From Enoplolaimus lenunculus (lineage: Eukaryota; Nematoda; Enoplea; Enoplida; Thoracostomopsidae): a DNA stretch of 64,000 nucleotides. The translations under genes and the position numbers were made by a program. Shown one piece after another: positions 37,661 through 50,215 of this stretch (position 1 is its first letter; every line of letters begins with the position of its first letter). The stretch spans positions 62,001 through 126,000 of the forward strand of contig JASANG010003821.1 of NCBI GenBank assembly GCA_030248215.1. Reading direction: 5' to 3'. A model generated the notes under the pieces. The model saw only the letters and a list, made by a program, of their open reading frames with translations. It was not told the DNA's origin and ran no database searches.

Positions 37661-38154
37661 ACGTATATGAAGGTACACATATTATATGACTTCCCATCCG
37701 ACAGTGCAAACTAATACCGCATTCGGTATCTGGGGTAACCTGAACTAAAAGGATTAAAAGGCCTATCTCGCTACCGCATTAGCGAAAAGTTGTTCTATAA
37801 ACATAGATTCTATACATGAGCGATGCTAGAATTTCAGATTCCGAGGGGATAAACCAAGTCCAAAGTAGCGTGCGAGAAAATTTCCCGACCTCTACCGGGT
37901 ATTTTCACAGCCTATACAAGTTCGGCTTTTGGTTCTATAGAAATTTCGAGGGGAGGGGATATATTCTAATATCCCCCCAAATTGTAGACGGTCGTTATTC
38001 GCTTATGGTGGTGTTTGCATGTTCACAGGCATGTTTTGTGTCATTACAGCGAAAAGCATAATTCTACTCATAAGCATAGATTAGTTTTCAAAGGTCTGAG
38101 TCTAAGCAACGATTTTGACCCAGTAGTTATAGACTGGTTAGAGTTGTTAGCTGA

Positions 38155-38376
38155 GCACGTATTCTCAAATGTGTGTAGCACTTATTACCAGCTAGTGATA
38201 GGTCCTGTAACTTTGGAACCAGCGGATGGTGTGGTTCGAAATACAGTAATTTATTCGCGTTTGATTTGCCCTACTTCGATACAAATTTTAATATGTCTGC
38301 AATTGCAAATGTTTGTCAGTTTGAAAACCTAACGCGAACTGATAATAGGTGCTATACGCATTTGAGAATATCGGCC
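38155..38376. mobile_element. R-family element
   Basis: GCACGTATTCTCAAATGTGTG to TACGCATTTGAGAATATCGGC. Well preserved. Confidence 0.78.
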
Positions 38377-38510
38377 CTGACGCTAAACTTGTGGGCAGTT
38401 TCAATGATGAGTGAAGTTTGAGGTTTAGATTCAATGGTGGATCTAGAAATTTTTGATGAGTAAGCTCGCGAGCGACAAGCCGAGCTTAATTTTAGTGCTA
38501 TACCTATCTT

Positions 38511-38694
38511 GGCCAATGGTACTTTAAGGGGCGTAACAGTAGATTAAGCGTATTCCTAAGCCTAAGCCTAAGCGTTGCAAAAATGACGTCGTAATCCTAA
38601 GCTTAAGCCTAAGCAAAAAATGTAATCTAGAATCTAAACGTACTCTTTTATAGACCCAACAGAAACCTGGACTCCCTTTAAAGTAACATGGGCC
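38511..38694. mobile_element. hAT-B element
   Basis: GGCCAATGGTACTTTAAGGG to AAAGTAACATGGGCC; exact 8-bp duplication CCTATCTT at 38503-38510 and 38695-38702. Confidence 0.92.
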
Positions 38695-39123
38695 CCTATC
38701 TTAATGCGAAATTTTTGTTTCGATTCGTGTTTGGGGGTGATTATGGTCTGATGTTTTCTTCGATATCCCCCAAGGCAAACACTTAGTTTAAGTTTCTGTT
38801 TAGACATTGGCTTAGGCTTGCAATTGGTGTGACAATTACAAATACTGCAATATTACGAACATTAAGAGAATATTAATTGCAATTAGCGGATCCTGCAACG
38901 GCAGGGGGGGCAATCCGGAAAATAACATTAACCCAATAAGATCAATTGATTTTTGCGTCATAATTGTGCAACCAACTGGGAGCTTGCAAAATGTTAGTGT
39001 TTTCGTTTCCATTCGAGCTCAGTAGCCAATCATGTCTTCGTTCTCATAAATACTTTAACTGTGGTCGAAATTTGTTTGCTTTAACGTATTAGCTAAGAAA
39101 CCTTATTTAAAAACATCTCAATA

Positions 39124-39323
39124 CACTGCAAACAATGGTGAGTCAAATTGACTCTCTCCGAAATAGGCTTTTCCTGACCACACAAACAGCGTCAAAACTC
39201 GACTCCACCAGAGTCATATTCGACTCAATTTGACTCTAGCGGAGTCGAATTGTGACTCATTTTGTGTAGTTCGGAAAAACCTATTTCGGAGAGAGTCAAT
39301 TTGACTCACCATTTTTTCCAGTG
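39124..39323. mobile_element. TA-1 element
   Basis: CACTGCAAACAATGGTGAGTC to CACCATTTTTTCCAGTG, TA flanks. Confidence 0.85.
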
Positions 39324-39452
39324 TACCCATATTCTTTCAACTCGAGGGTTGACAAGAGACTTTATCCCCTTAAACAGAAATTTCATCATTCACAATTGAT
39401 GAACGCAATTGTGGATGAAGATTTCTAAATGAGATATGTGCAGTAAAAGTTA

Positions 39453-39699
39453 CACTGCAGCAAAATGGTGAATCAAATTCACTCTCTCCGAAATAGGCCC
39501 TACAGGACTACACAAATTCACTCTCTCCGAAATAGGCCCTAAGGACTACACAAACTGAGACAAATTCGACTCCGCCAGCGTCAAACGCGCGACTCAGTGA
39601 CGCGAACTTGACTCTGGCGTAGTCGAATTTGACTCAGTTTGTGTAGTCCCGTAGAGCCTATTTCGGAGAGAGTCAATTTGACTAACCATTTTTGCAGTG
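39453..39699. mobile_element. TA-1 element with a short internal duplication
   Basis: CACTGCAGCAAAATGG to ACCATTTTTGCAGTG, TA flanks. A roughly 40-bp piece (TTCACTCTCTCCGAAATAGG and on) occurs twice in the left arm. Confidence 0.8.
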
Positions 39700-39846
39700 T
39701 ACGGTTTGCTACCCTGTGTCCCCCGTCAAGCCAACTATACTTTCGCGAGCCTGGTAATGCGTATTATCTTGATTATTTTCTGATGGAAAATAGATTTTAT
39801 GGTTGCTGTTGTTTTGCTATATATTATAGATGTATACACATATATA

Positions 39847-40036
39847 GGCCAATGTTACTTTAAAGGGCGTAACAGTAGATTAAGCGTATTCCTAAGCCTA
39901 AGCCTAAGCGTTACTAAAATGTGTTCTTAAGCCTAAACCTAAGCCTAAGCCTTAGCAAAAAATGTAAACTAGAATCTAAACCTACTCTTTTATAGACCAA
40001 CCAAAAACCTGGACGCCCATTAAAGTAACACGGGCC
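39847..40036. mobile_element. hAT-B element
   Basis: GGCCAATGTTACTTTAAAGGG to AAAGTAACACGGGCC, CCTAAG blocks. Confidence 0.78.
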
Positions 40037-40419
40037 CATGAAGTATATAATGTTTGTATAATTTTACACATAATGCAGATCTGAGATTAACTGCAGGGTG
40101 ATAATAGGTTAGCTAATGACTTAAGCTTTACAGAAACCATAATAATTATTAGATTCGTATAAAACTAAATATATACTTAGCATATAAAACGGGCAAATAG
40201 GCATGTAGGATATCCTTTGAAATTTTGTGAAACAACAAAGGCACTTTTTCAGGCTGTAGAAAGGCCTCCTGGTCGATAGTAGGCTTGCCAGAAAATGGTT
40301 TCGCTGGCTACTGTTATGCAAAATAAATCTGGTACGGTTATAGCCGCCCTACTGAATCCTGCTTATGCTCCGGCTGAAAGGATCCGCGTTCGGTATGTTG
40401 ATTACCAAACTATTTCCTA

Positions 40420-40629
40420 CACTGCAAAAAATGGTGAGTCAAATTGATTCTCTCCGAAATAGGCTCTACGGGACTACACCAATTGATGTCATATTCCACT
40501 CCGCCAGAGTCAAATTCGAATCACTGAGTCGCACGTTTGACTCTGGCGGAGTCAAATTTGACTCAGATTGTGTAGTCCCGTAGAGCCTGTTTCGAATAGA
40601 GTCAATTTGACTCACCATTTTTTGCAGTA
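40420..40629. mobile_element. TA-1 element
   Basis: CACTGCAAAAAATGGTGAGTC to CACCATTTTTTGCAGTA. Confidence 0.85.
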
Positions 40630-41028
40630 TATCGTCTAATTTTTGGGCCCAAAACATTCAAGGGACCAAGGGTATATCGTAGGAGTCTCTTTTGCATTCC
40701 GGCAGATGTCTTTGAAATACGATTTTCTCTATCCGATTTAAGCGATCTCTTATACATATACTTCAAATTTGAATAACTCTTAACGTCTGGGTTTAATCTT
40801 TGATCTGTAAGCAGCAACCAACTTAATTTTATCAATTCCCCAATCCTCAAAAGTGATAATCTTCACTGATAAACAAGCATCCTCCTAGTTCGATAGCAAC
40901 AATATTACATTGCAGAGACCAATACAGGATTTCATTCCGAGTGGGTCACAAAGAAATACTGTTTTTGGAAACGAGTGCAGCGAGCAATTCGAATTTTTCA
41001 AATATTTATTGAACTATTAAACATTTTG

Positions 41029-41173
41029 GCCCATGTAAAAATAAGCGGCGGAACGTTTTTCTTTAGGACTCCAATAAAGTAAGCTTACGCTTTAGACTAT
41101 TTTTTGCTTGGCTTTGACTTAGGCTTAGGTATATGACTATAATACTGTTCCGCCCCTGTTCTTTACATTGGCC
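41029..41173. mobile_element. short hAT-A element
   Basis: GGCCCATGTAAAAATAAGCGG to CCCCTGTTCTTTACATTGGCC with a single CTTAGG pair. Confidence 0.78.
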
Positions 41174-43008
41174 GATTTTTCTAAAGCCCGTTAAAAGCGT
41201 CTATAGTTCTGATTCCTCTAAACAATGTCAGACCCCTTACAGTATTTTGGCCTGTGCTGACGTCGAAACCTCAGTGTAGCAACCGTCGAAACCTATAAAT
41301 GATATAAAACCGCGGCGTGCAAAATCCCGCCAAAACCATAAGCCAACACGGTAGCTAACTCTGTGAGAGCGGGCGCCTCGAAAAGTCATATATTTAATGA
41401 TGTTTCCCTGCCTCGCGCGAACACTGCCTGCGGTTTAGTTTTGAGTCTTCTAAACCTCATATATATCGTTCCTCTGATTCAGATTCTAGTTTTCGCCCGT
41501 GCCGTGTATTATCAGATTCAATTACTGATGCATCTCGTTCATATTTGAGTGTAGGGTTTGGTCACAGTTTGAGTCCACCACCACAGGGGGGGTGACAGAT
41601 AGCCTAACCCCTGGCCAACAATTTTGCTCACTCTTGATAAAATTGTGATCCTGTATGGAAATCATGCAAAATCACCCTACGGTCTCATTCGAAATTTTTA
41701 AACCCCTCTAACATTCAGGATTACGACTTCAAATCTGGCATGAAAAGCAGATTGAAAATAGATCAGGATACACGCCGAACGTATGATTTTCACAATAAAC
41801 CTAATTCTGAAAAACAAAAAATTATTACCAGTTTTTATGTCACCCCCCAAACCGAAAAACGCTTACATGATACCCCCCTAAATATTTAAAGCTTGAAATG
41901 TAATTCAGCGTGCATAGCTGTTGGTATGCACCCCTCTACCTCTCCCTTAGGGAATCAACCGGACACAAACAGGCAAAACGAGAAGATCGAAGTCATAAAA
42001 TTTGTAATCAGAAGCTTTTATTATGCCATTAGGGTCCATATTTGACTAGCGGCAGCGTAGTAGAATAGATATTAGATGGGCTGAGATATGAGAAACCTTA
42101 CACTGTTTAGTAGGCAACACAGCCGAGCGTAACAAGGGGACATCTCAGCCGCTGCGAATTTCTAGACAGACGATTAAACGGTGTTTTTATAGGGTTTTAG
42201 AATAACCTGCTGGATAATGAAGGCTGAAAAATTATACCGAAGCAAAATCTCAGATTCGTCCCTGGTATTCAACCCACTAAACCAGACGGTTTTGTTTTGC
42301 TGCGATTTAAAATGGTAAGATCGGGAAAACCATGAACAGCTACGGTTGATAAAGGGGTATTCATGTTTTGAAAATGTTGTTTGGCGCACCAACCCGGCAG
42401 GGCGTAACCAGATAGTAAAACTAACGGTAACCGATAGTGATCAAAATATACGCCGGATTTTGTAAAATTTTAAACAAAAACGGATACATTGAAATTTGTA
42501 AGATTTCGAATTAATTTCGTAACTTTTCAATGAAAAGCTGGTTGCGATAGATATATACGTAATTTATAGCTAATTTTGAGCATAAAAATAACGGAATTTT
42601 CAATATTTCTATAACGGAAACAGATTTTTACCGCAAACGAATGTCCAGTCACATCCTGCTAACAGGCAGATATGTAGCCACAAAGACTATGTATTGTTTC
42701 TGATTTTAAGACAATTATTAGTTTAAGACCAAACATTCGTATCTATTTTATACTTAAATTACTCATATATAAATAATATTAATTACGAACTTAAGAATCA
42801 AATTTGTTACTTTCAAACTACAATAATTTACGATTGAGCTCGCGCTCCCCTCAAGCGAATTTGACACGTTGAACGTATGTTAAGTTGAAAAATTTAAAAC
42901 ATTCAGTTGAAAAAATGAACTCAACCCCGTTGGAAAAAAATTTATTTCTGTTAATAACTAAATGGGTATTGAGACAGATTGACAATAACAGAGATACACA
43001 ACTTTTTC

Positions 43009-43281
43009 GGCCAATGTTACTTTAAGGGGCGTAACAGTAGATTAAGCGTATTCCTAAGGCTACGCCTAAGCCTAAGCGTTGCAAAAATGTGTTCCTTAGC
43101 CTAAGTCTAAGCCTAAGCGTTGCAAAAATGTGTTCCTAAGCCTACGCCTTAGCCTAAGCGTTGCAAAAATGTGTTCCTAAGCCTAAGTCTAAGCCTAAGC
43201 AAAAAAATATAATCTAGAATCTAAACCTACTCTTTTATGGATTCATCAGAAACCTGGACGCCCCGTTAAGTAACTTGGGCC
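43009..43281. mobile_element. hAT-B element with four CCTAAG blocks
   Basis: GGCCAATGTTACTTTAAGGGG to AAGTAACTTGGGCC; flanks ACTTTTTC/ACTTTTTT (7 of 8). Confidence 0.85.
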
Positions 43282-43526
43282 ACTTTTTTCAATACAGGTA
43301 TATAGTTATAAATTTGGCGTTATCTTCTCACACTTCAATGGTAGGTGTCATATCCGAAACTATATTTTGTTTTAGCATTAAACATTTAAAAATCTGCATT
43401 TTATAATTAATAGTTTGAAGCTGGAACATTTTACCGTTTGCTGTCCGCCAATTTCGGACTTATTCATAGGTAAGTGAACAGCGTTGATTTTCATACGGAC
43501 ATGAATGCAAAATATAACAATATATG

Positions 43527-43702
43527 GGCCCATGTATAGGTGATGGTCGGACCATTTATTTCGCGGGACTGCAATAAAGTAAGCTTAAGCTTTAGACTAA
43601 CCTTTTTTGCTCAGGTTTAAGCCAGGTTTATCCTTGCTCTTAGGCTTGTGCTATAAGAATTATGCTTATGCTATTGTTACAGCGTTGTTCTTTACATAGG
43701 CG
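43527..43702. mobile_element. worn hAT-A element
   Basis: GGGCCCATGTATAGGTGATGG, AGTAAGCTTAAGCTTTAGAC, GTTGTTCTTTACATAGGC. Confidence 0.65.
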
Positions 43703-43925
43703 TAATAATCACCCAATATATAACGTTGGGTGCAGCAAAAACGCAACGCGCGCTGGGTACATTGTATTGTATATAATCGTTTGTAATGCAATCAGTTTAA
43801 GACAATAAACTGCATGGCATTGTGAATCATAATAGAATTTGTTAACACTTTCGAGTAAATTTTTTATTTTAACCCAAAATTCAACATCGGTTTTTCATGC
43901 CAGATTTGCAATTGTTTTAAACTTG

Positions 43926-44125
43926 GGCCAATGTTACTTTAAGGCTCGTAACAGTAGATCAAGCGTATTCCTTAGCCTAAGCTTAAGCCTAACCGTTGCA
44001 AAAATGTGTTCCTAAGCCTAAGCCTAAGCCTAAGCATAAGCAAAACAATGTAATCTAGAATCTATTAAACCTACTATTTTATAGACCCACACGAAACCTG
44101 GACGCCCCTTAAAGTAACATGGGCC
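43926..44125. mobile_element. hAT-B element
   Basis: GGCCAATGTTACTTTAAGGC to AAAGTAACATGGGCC; flanks TAAACTTG/TAAACTTT (7 of 8). Confidence 0.85.
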
Positions 44126-44231
44126 TAAACTTTTAAGATTCGTTTAAATGGTTTTGGATTCAAAATACCTAAAATCGAACCAGTTTTATGAAAAATGTCA
44201 AAAAAACTTTTTACCTGAAAATATTATATAT

Positions 44232-44450
44232 ACTCGGTAAAAACACTTTACGAAAATTAGTTATATTTCACTAACTTTTACAATGTCCTAAATATTGAGT
44301 AAATCTTTCCTGGAATAGTGTAAATAAGTAAAACTACTGCTGTCATTTGGTGATTAATTAAATAAATGTACAACTAATTGTGTTTGCCTAAAATTAAGTA
44401 AATCTATGCCAAGCAGCAAAGTAAGCAAAACCGACACTTAATTCGGCAAC
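44232..44450. repeat. unnamed repeat, first copy
   Basis: CTCGGTAAAAACACTTTACG through AAATATTGAGTAAATCTTTCC to CCAAGCAGC..CCGACACTT; matches 45470-45690 with moderate divergence. Confidence 0.7.
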
Positions 44451-44499
44451 AGTTTTGCATAAAATTTTAAGCACATTTTTAGAGAGTGTATATCACTTT

Positions 44500-44747
44500 G
44501 GCCGATTTAAAGATCAGGGGCGGAACATTTTTGTGTGGGACTGCAATAGAGTAAGCTTAAGCTTCAGACTAGTTCTTTGGCTTGGCTTAGCCTAGGCTGA
44601 GGGTTAGTAGTCTTAGTCTTAGGAACATGCTCACATTTTTACGCTTAGGCTTAAGTTTAGGAACATGCTCATTGTTACGCTTAGGCTTAGGCTTAGGCTT
44701 AGGAAGTTCCTGATAATACTGTTCTGCCCGTGTTCTTTACATTGGCC
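44500..44747. mobile_element. hAT-A element
   Basis: GGCCGATTTAAAGATCAGGGG to GTGTTCTTTACATTGGCC; exact 8-bp duplication ATCACTTT at 44492-44499 and 44748-44755. Confidence 0.92.
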
Positions 44748-45111
44748 ATCACTTTTACAACTTTTTATCCAACTCAAAATTTAAACAGTTAAATTTTCAA
44801 AGAGAACCTTCGCTTTTCAGATATCGCCATATCTGAGCATGACGTTGCACCCAAAACCAAACAAATTAAGGTTTCGTAAAATCGCCACTAACTTATTTTC
44901 CATATCGTACGTGGTTTAACCAGTTGCGTGACTGTTGACATCACGATGTTTAACCAGCAATTTTCGTTTCACCACCAAGTATGGTGTAATTTAGCCCGAC
45001 CGACCCCATTCTATAAACTCATTAATCACTGGCTGTTACCTGTGGGTCGGGCATTTGTACAGTGGTCTATTCAAGATTTCATTTCGGTAAAGTATAAATA
45101 TTACTCGCAAT

Positions 45112-45240
45112 AGTAGCATAAGCATACTCCGAAGCCTAAGCCTAAAACTAAGTCTAAACGAAGAAATATATCTAAAGCTTAAGCTTACTTTATGGCCGTC
45201 GCTAAGAAAAAACGCTCTGGCCCTGATCTTTTCATGGGCT
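45112..45240. mobile_element. hAT-A element, left end missing (minus orientation)
   Basis: AGCATAAGCATACTCCGAAGC, CCTAAG words, GGCCCTGATCTTTTCATGGGC. Confidence 0.6.
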
Positions 45241-45469
45241 TTTTCGGATTAAAATGTGTTACTTATAAAATCGTGTGTAGGAACAGGGGCTGATCGCACA
45301 CGTTATAAGATTTAGCTTAGGCAGGTCTTGCGCATTGTCTCTCTTGCTTAAGGTTAATGCTCAGCCTAAACTTAGATTTCTATAGAGCTTAAGACTAGAC
45401 TTTTAGACAATCCTTTTCCGAAACCTAAGCCTAAAGCTTAGCCTGAACCTAATGTATGCCGGGGACGGT

Positions 45470-45690
45470 GTGCTCGTAAAAACATTCTACTTAAAATACT
45501 TTAGTTATATTTTACTAACATTTTAAGTATAACTGTACTAAATATTGAGTAAATCTTTGCTTAAATAATGTAAATAAGGAAAGCTACTGCTGTCATTTCC
45601 TGATTAATTAGCAAATGTAAAGCTAAACATTTTGTGTTTGCTTAAAATTAAGTAATACTTTGCCAAGCACCATAAACCGACACTTCTATG
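45470..45690. repeat. unnamed repeat, second copy
   Basis: Second copy of 44232-44450, same orientation, about 1.24 kb away. Confidence 0.7.
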
Positions 45691-45821
45691 CTCACTCAAC
45701 TTTTCATTTTAGTTGGAAGCCTGGATGACATTTGAAAATATATCTACTCAGCCATAAACATTGACTCGCAGAAGGGTAATCTTTTGCTTACATTCACGGT
45801 TAAACATGGGTTGAAGCCAAA

Positions 45822-46041
45822 GCCCATATTCTCAAATGTGTGTAGCACCTATCACCAGTTGGTGATAAATACTGTAACTTTGGAACCAGAGCATATTGAC
45901 GCTCAAATTTTAGCCCATTGTTCGAGTTTGATTTGCTCTTCGTCTGTACCAATTTTGAGATCTGCAATTGCAGACGCTTCTCAGTTTGATATTAACCTAT
46001 CACTGATGATAGATGCTATACGCATTTGAGAATATGAGCCC
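45822..46041. mobile_element. R-family element
   Basis: GCCCATATTCTCAAATGTGTG to ACGCATTTGAGAATATGAGCC. Confidence 0.78.
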
Positions 46042-46128
46042 TAGTCTTTGTCAACTTGTCTGTAGTTCTCCGGCCAATATTTCAGCATACGACTTTGCCA
46101 TTAATTTTTTGGACACCGTTCTTAAACT

Positions 46129-46377
46129 CACACATAAAAAAGTATTTCTGAATTTATTCACAAACGTATTTTCTGTGGCAAATCTGACAACTTTTTCTGC
46201 GATTTAAAGACAATTTTTCAAAAAATAGCTGAAAAACGGTTATTTTCAGACTTAATTTCAAAACTTTCCTGAAATCTTTTCTGTTATAAAATAGAAATAC
46301 TTTTCAAGTGCACCTTGCTATTTCTTAAATGTATGAAATTTTTTTCTTAAATATCACAAATATTATTTCGAATGCAC
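46129..46377. mobile_element. S-family element
   Basis: CACACATAAAAAAGTATTTC through TTCTTAAATATCACAAATATT, same orientation as 1056-1303. Confidence 0.7.
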
Positions 46378-46746
46378 CTTCAATACTGTGTGTTGAGTTC
46401 AGTGTCGCCGGAACCTCTGGCACTCAGAACAGAAAACTTTTCATGTTTATATAGCTTCCGTGGCGAACGCTGTGCATATCTTCTACTCTTGCCTCATTTA
46501 ATATTCATAAATACAAGGTCGAACAACCAGCATTTTCTCGATTATAGTTGCCGTTATATAATCGCTAGTTTTGGGTTTCTATTCCCATCGTTGTTGTGTA
46601 TATTTTATGCTCTAAAATCATATTAGGTTATATGGCGTATTATGAGCGAAAAGATTGTTAACAGCATATAGCGGTTAAATAATCGGTTACGCTATGCTTT
46701 ACTGTGCCAGACGACGCCACGCGCTGCCAAACACCGTCGCACAGTA

Positions 46747-46895
46747 CTCAGCAAAAAAATGGTGAATCAAATTGACTCTCCAAAAATTCAGCGAATCAAA
46801 TTTGACTCTAGCGCAGTTGAATTTTGACTCAGTTTATGTAGTCAGGAAAAGCCTATTTCGGAGAGAGTCAATTTGACTCACTATTTTTTGCAATG
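46747..46895. mobile_element. TA-1 element with internal deletion
   Basis: ACTCAGCAAAAAAATGGTG at the left, CACTATTTTTTGCAATGG at the right. Confidence 0.75.
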
Positions 46896-47142
46896 GTGGA
46901 AAAAGCTGGCGGAATTTTTGATGTTTTCACTCGTGGCGCCAGAACATTTTGTTTTGGCGTCTTAGGGGTCCAACGAAGAAAATATTTTAGATAAAACTGT
47001 ATATTGTACAATTATTTCACTCTGCATACTGTTCTGCTTAAAAATTGCACACACCAGAGGGGATGCATCTGTAATCCCTTTCTTCTATGAGTCCATACCT
47101 TCGGACATCCGTAGTCGTTTTTTATCTGCGTCACAAAACCAA

Positions 47143-47204
47143 ATATATATATGTATATATATATGTATGTATATATATATTTATATATATATATATATAT
47201 ATAT
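47143..47204. repeat. AT/ATGT microsatellite
   Basis: TATATATATGTATATATAT-type repeat. Confidence 0.85.
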
Positions 47205-47565
47205 CTTTCAATCTCAAAATGCAAATTCACCAAATCACCAATTTTATACGCATATTTTAGGAACAAAATTAAATATTTTTCAAAATTTTCAAATTAAACT
47301 TTGATTATTTTTTGACTGATTGACTTCAATTTCTCTCGAATGAGGGGGGTCGATTGTTTTGCGTCAAGGTCATCGATTCATTGTCGGATATTGTTTTGTT
47401 GTGTTTGTTACGTCTCTAGGACTTCGAATGGCCGTTTTGCTGTGGTTTGCTAGCAAAGTCAGGACTGCGATCAAATATACCGTTAGGGATTATTGTAATG
47501 AGATGATTTATTAGCTTGTAATACAACAAAATCCACCTTGAAAATTTAACTGAAACAGGTTAATT

Positions 47566-47700
47566 TAGGGTGACGCTATACTCGAACGGCACCGTCCGTT
47601 ACCCGTACGGCGCCGTCTGCCACCCGTACGACACCATGAACGGGGCCGAACGGGTGACGGACGGCGTCTCTGATCACGGACGGCGCCAGACGCGAACAAA
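47566..47700. mobile_element. G-family GC-rich fold-back
   Basis: AGGGTGACGCTATACTCG at the left, then GGCGCCGTC and GACGGCG arms. Confidence 0.6.
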
Positions 47701-48366
47701 AGTAAAGCTCAACCTTTAAACACGTGTCCCAAATTCCGGTTTCACCCGTTCAGAATTTATACCAACTCAAATGCCTGTATTTGTGGCTGGTACGAAATTT
47801 CGATTTTTTTCAAAACGGCTAAAGTCACAAATCTGACTTCAAGGAATCTTTGCTGCATTTTGTCAATTTTAACTTTACGAAAAATGTCCTCCCGCAGCAA
47901 ATACAAACTCCGTCTGTTGTACTTTTGAAAATAGGAACCTGTCGTTTGAAAACTTATACGAAAAATATCAATAAGCAAGCATCCATAGCCGGTGAGAATT
48001 TCCACATCGCGTACACAAATTATAATGTAAACCACGCACGAGTTTGATGTATATCGGAAATGCAGTCTAACTTAAAATCTCAAAGTCCGCAATTAAACAA
48101 TTCAACATGTCATTGAATAAATACTCTTTACGATTTGAACGAAAAGTTAACTTTTCAAGAGCAACTCGAGTCGATATGAGTAGGTACTCACATTTTGCTT
48201 CTTTGCGAATATTTAAATTGCGCAGTAGCACAATTCAAAACGCTTAAAGTGGCTTAGTGTAATTTTTCTCTGAATTATATTTTCATTTATACGACCGAGT
48301 GGATTCAGTATAATCGGTGCTTCGATAAATTTTCGCATATGCGAAATAGGCGACAGATTGAGTGTT

Positions 48367-48615
48367 AAGGTTGCGCCATACTTGACGTCCGGCGCCGTCC
48401 GTCACTCGTACGGCGCCGTCCATCACCACTGCGGCGCCGTCCGTCACCGGCCGTCACACTACGTTATCGTACGTGAGTTATGTGCGCACGATACCGCACA
48501 GTGACGGACGGCGTTGTACGGTTGACGGACAGCGCCATACGGGTGACGGACGGCGCTGCACACGTGACGGACAGCGCCGGACGATACCGTGCAGGCGACG
48601 GACGGCGACGCAGTG
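48367..48615. mobile_element. G-family GC-rich fold-back, multi-unit arms
   Basis: AGGTTGCGCCATACTTGACG, three GGCGCCGTCCGTCAC-type units, a centre CGTACGTGAGTTATGTGCGC, then GTGACGGACGGCG-type units in inverse orientation. Confidence 0.65.
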
Positions 48616-48879
48616 GCCCGGGATATTGTGAATCTAAATTTGTGTCATTCCCGTGGACGCGAAGCATCCAAAACATTTTCTGACACGAAGAGCTGAAAAT
48701 TTACAAACCACTGAATTCGAAGGATTGGGTAGAAATCAATTAATCCCGTCCTGTCCCATTAAAAAGAATCTCTGCCGCATAGTCGCCGTGCGGCGCCGAG
48801 CGTCGGGTCTAAAATTTCTTTTGATATGTACGACACGAAAATGCAACAAAGCGCTGGACGGCCTCGCGTGGCTATTAAT

Positions 48880-49114
48880 GGCCCCATGTAAAGATCAGGG
48901 ACGAAACGTTTTTCTGTGGATCTGCTATTGATTAAGCTCAAGCTTTATACTATTTTTTTTTTTGCTTATTGGCTTACAATTTGGCTTAGGTATGCTCTTT
49001 CTTACGCTTAGGCTTATAAATATGATTGCATGTTCCTAAATTGATAGTGAAATTTGGCATTGTTTTACAGAATATGTTTATACTACTGTTACTGCCCTGT
49101 TCTTTACATGGATC
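48880..49114. mobile_element. hAT-A element
   Basis: GGCCCCATGTAAAGATCAGGG to GCCCTGTTCTTTACATGGATC, with a short unrelated piece in the right half. Confidence 0.7.
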
Positions 49115-49917
49115 CGTAAAGTTAAGCCGCAAATTTTAAGTTTCATTTTTAAATTGTGCTAATTTCTAACAACTGCACACACACTGTTTGTTCACTGTAA
49201 AAATGTTTTCCGGCTGCCCTTAAACCGAGTATCGCTATTTTAACTGCCCCACAGCGGTGGTGCAACGTTTTTGAGGGTAGTTTTCGAACAAAAATTTACG
49301 CAAATCCCGTCTCTGCCGTTGTTATTTTTTCGCAACCATTCAGTAAATATTTATAAAATTTAAAAGTTTATTTTCAAATTCAAACTGTATATATTTCAAA
49401 CGAAATAATACACTTCGGATTGTAGTTCGCTATTTTTATACATACAATCAAAGTTTGAGTTCACGTTAATACAGTTTATTTACGGTATTCGGCACTCGTT
49501 TGTGCTGTTATGAGTTCATAGGCGCTGAAAATGGGATAGCAGGGGGGACACTTGCCCTGCCAATGTTCAGATTGGGGGCCATAACCCCCCCCACAATATT
49601 GTCAGAGTTCACGATATCAAACGGGCGAATACTTTTTCCACCAACACAACTCAACCTGCTATAGAAAGTTTTTCAACTCTTCGAACGTTAGAAATATGAG
49701 GTCCAGGGCCGGAGCAGCGACCCCCCCGTATTTGCCACTTGTGGGGCTCCACCCTTAAACAGGCCCCACTGTAACTGGTTGAAACAAAAACAGCCGAAGT
49801 TTTGAAATGTGTCTGGATTCTCGCGCGTTGCGCTCGCGAGTTTTTGACACTATTCTACCTTGCTGTGTGTTTTTGGCTTCACACACTACATAGACCTTAA
49901 AATAACCACCAGGTTAC

Positions 49918-50215
49918 TTAACCCTTTCTCCAATGAATATTTTCTATTTCCCCTTAGACCTACTTTTATGCTAGGATTCGAACTCCAATGATAGGAGTGG
50001 GAGGCGTATACCATCCACTCAGCTATAGAAACTTGACGCTCGAGCCCGAGGGGGCTCTCACGTCTTGTGGTGATTTAGTATTATGTATACGTGTTGCAAT
50101 TGTTAAACACGGTGCGATATATACTATTTAACGTATATGCACTGCACTGAGTTGCATACAGGCAACTCAATGTGAGAAAGGGTTATAGATAGTAAACTGA
50201 AAATTTTTCGCTTAA
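49918..50215 (-). mobile_element. TTAA-t element 4, longer form
   Basis: Reverse orientation, TTAA at both limits. Contains the tRNA-like body (B box read as GGATTCGAACTCC on this strand) and the extra terminal segment also seen in the copy at 4673-4932. Confidence 0.8.
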
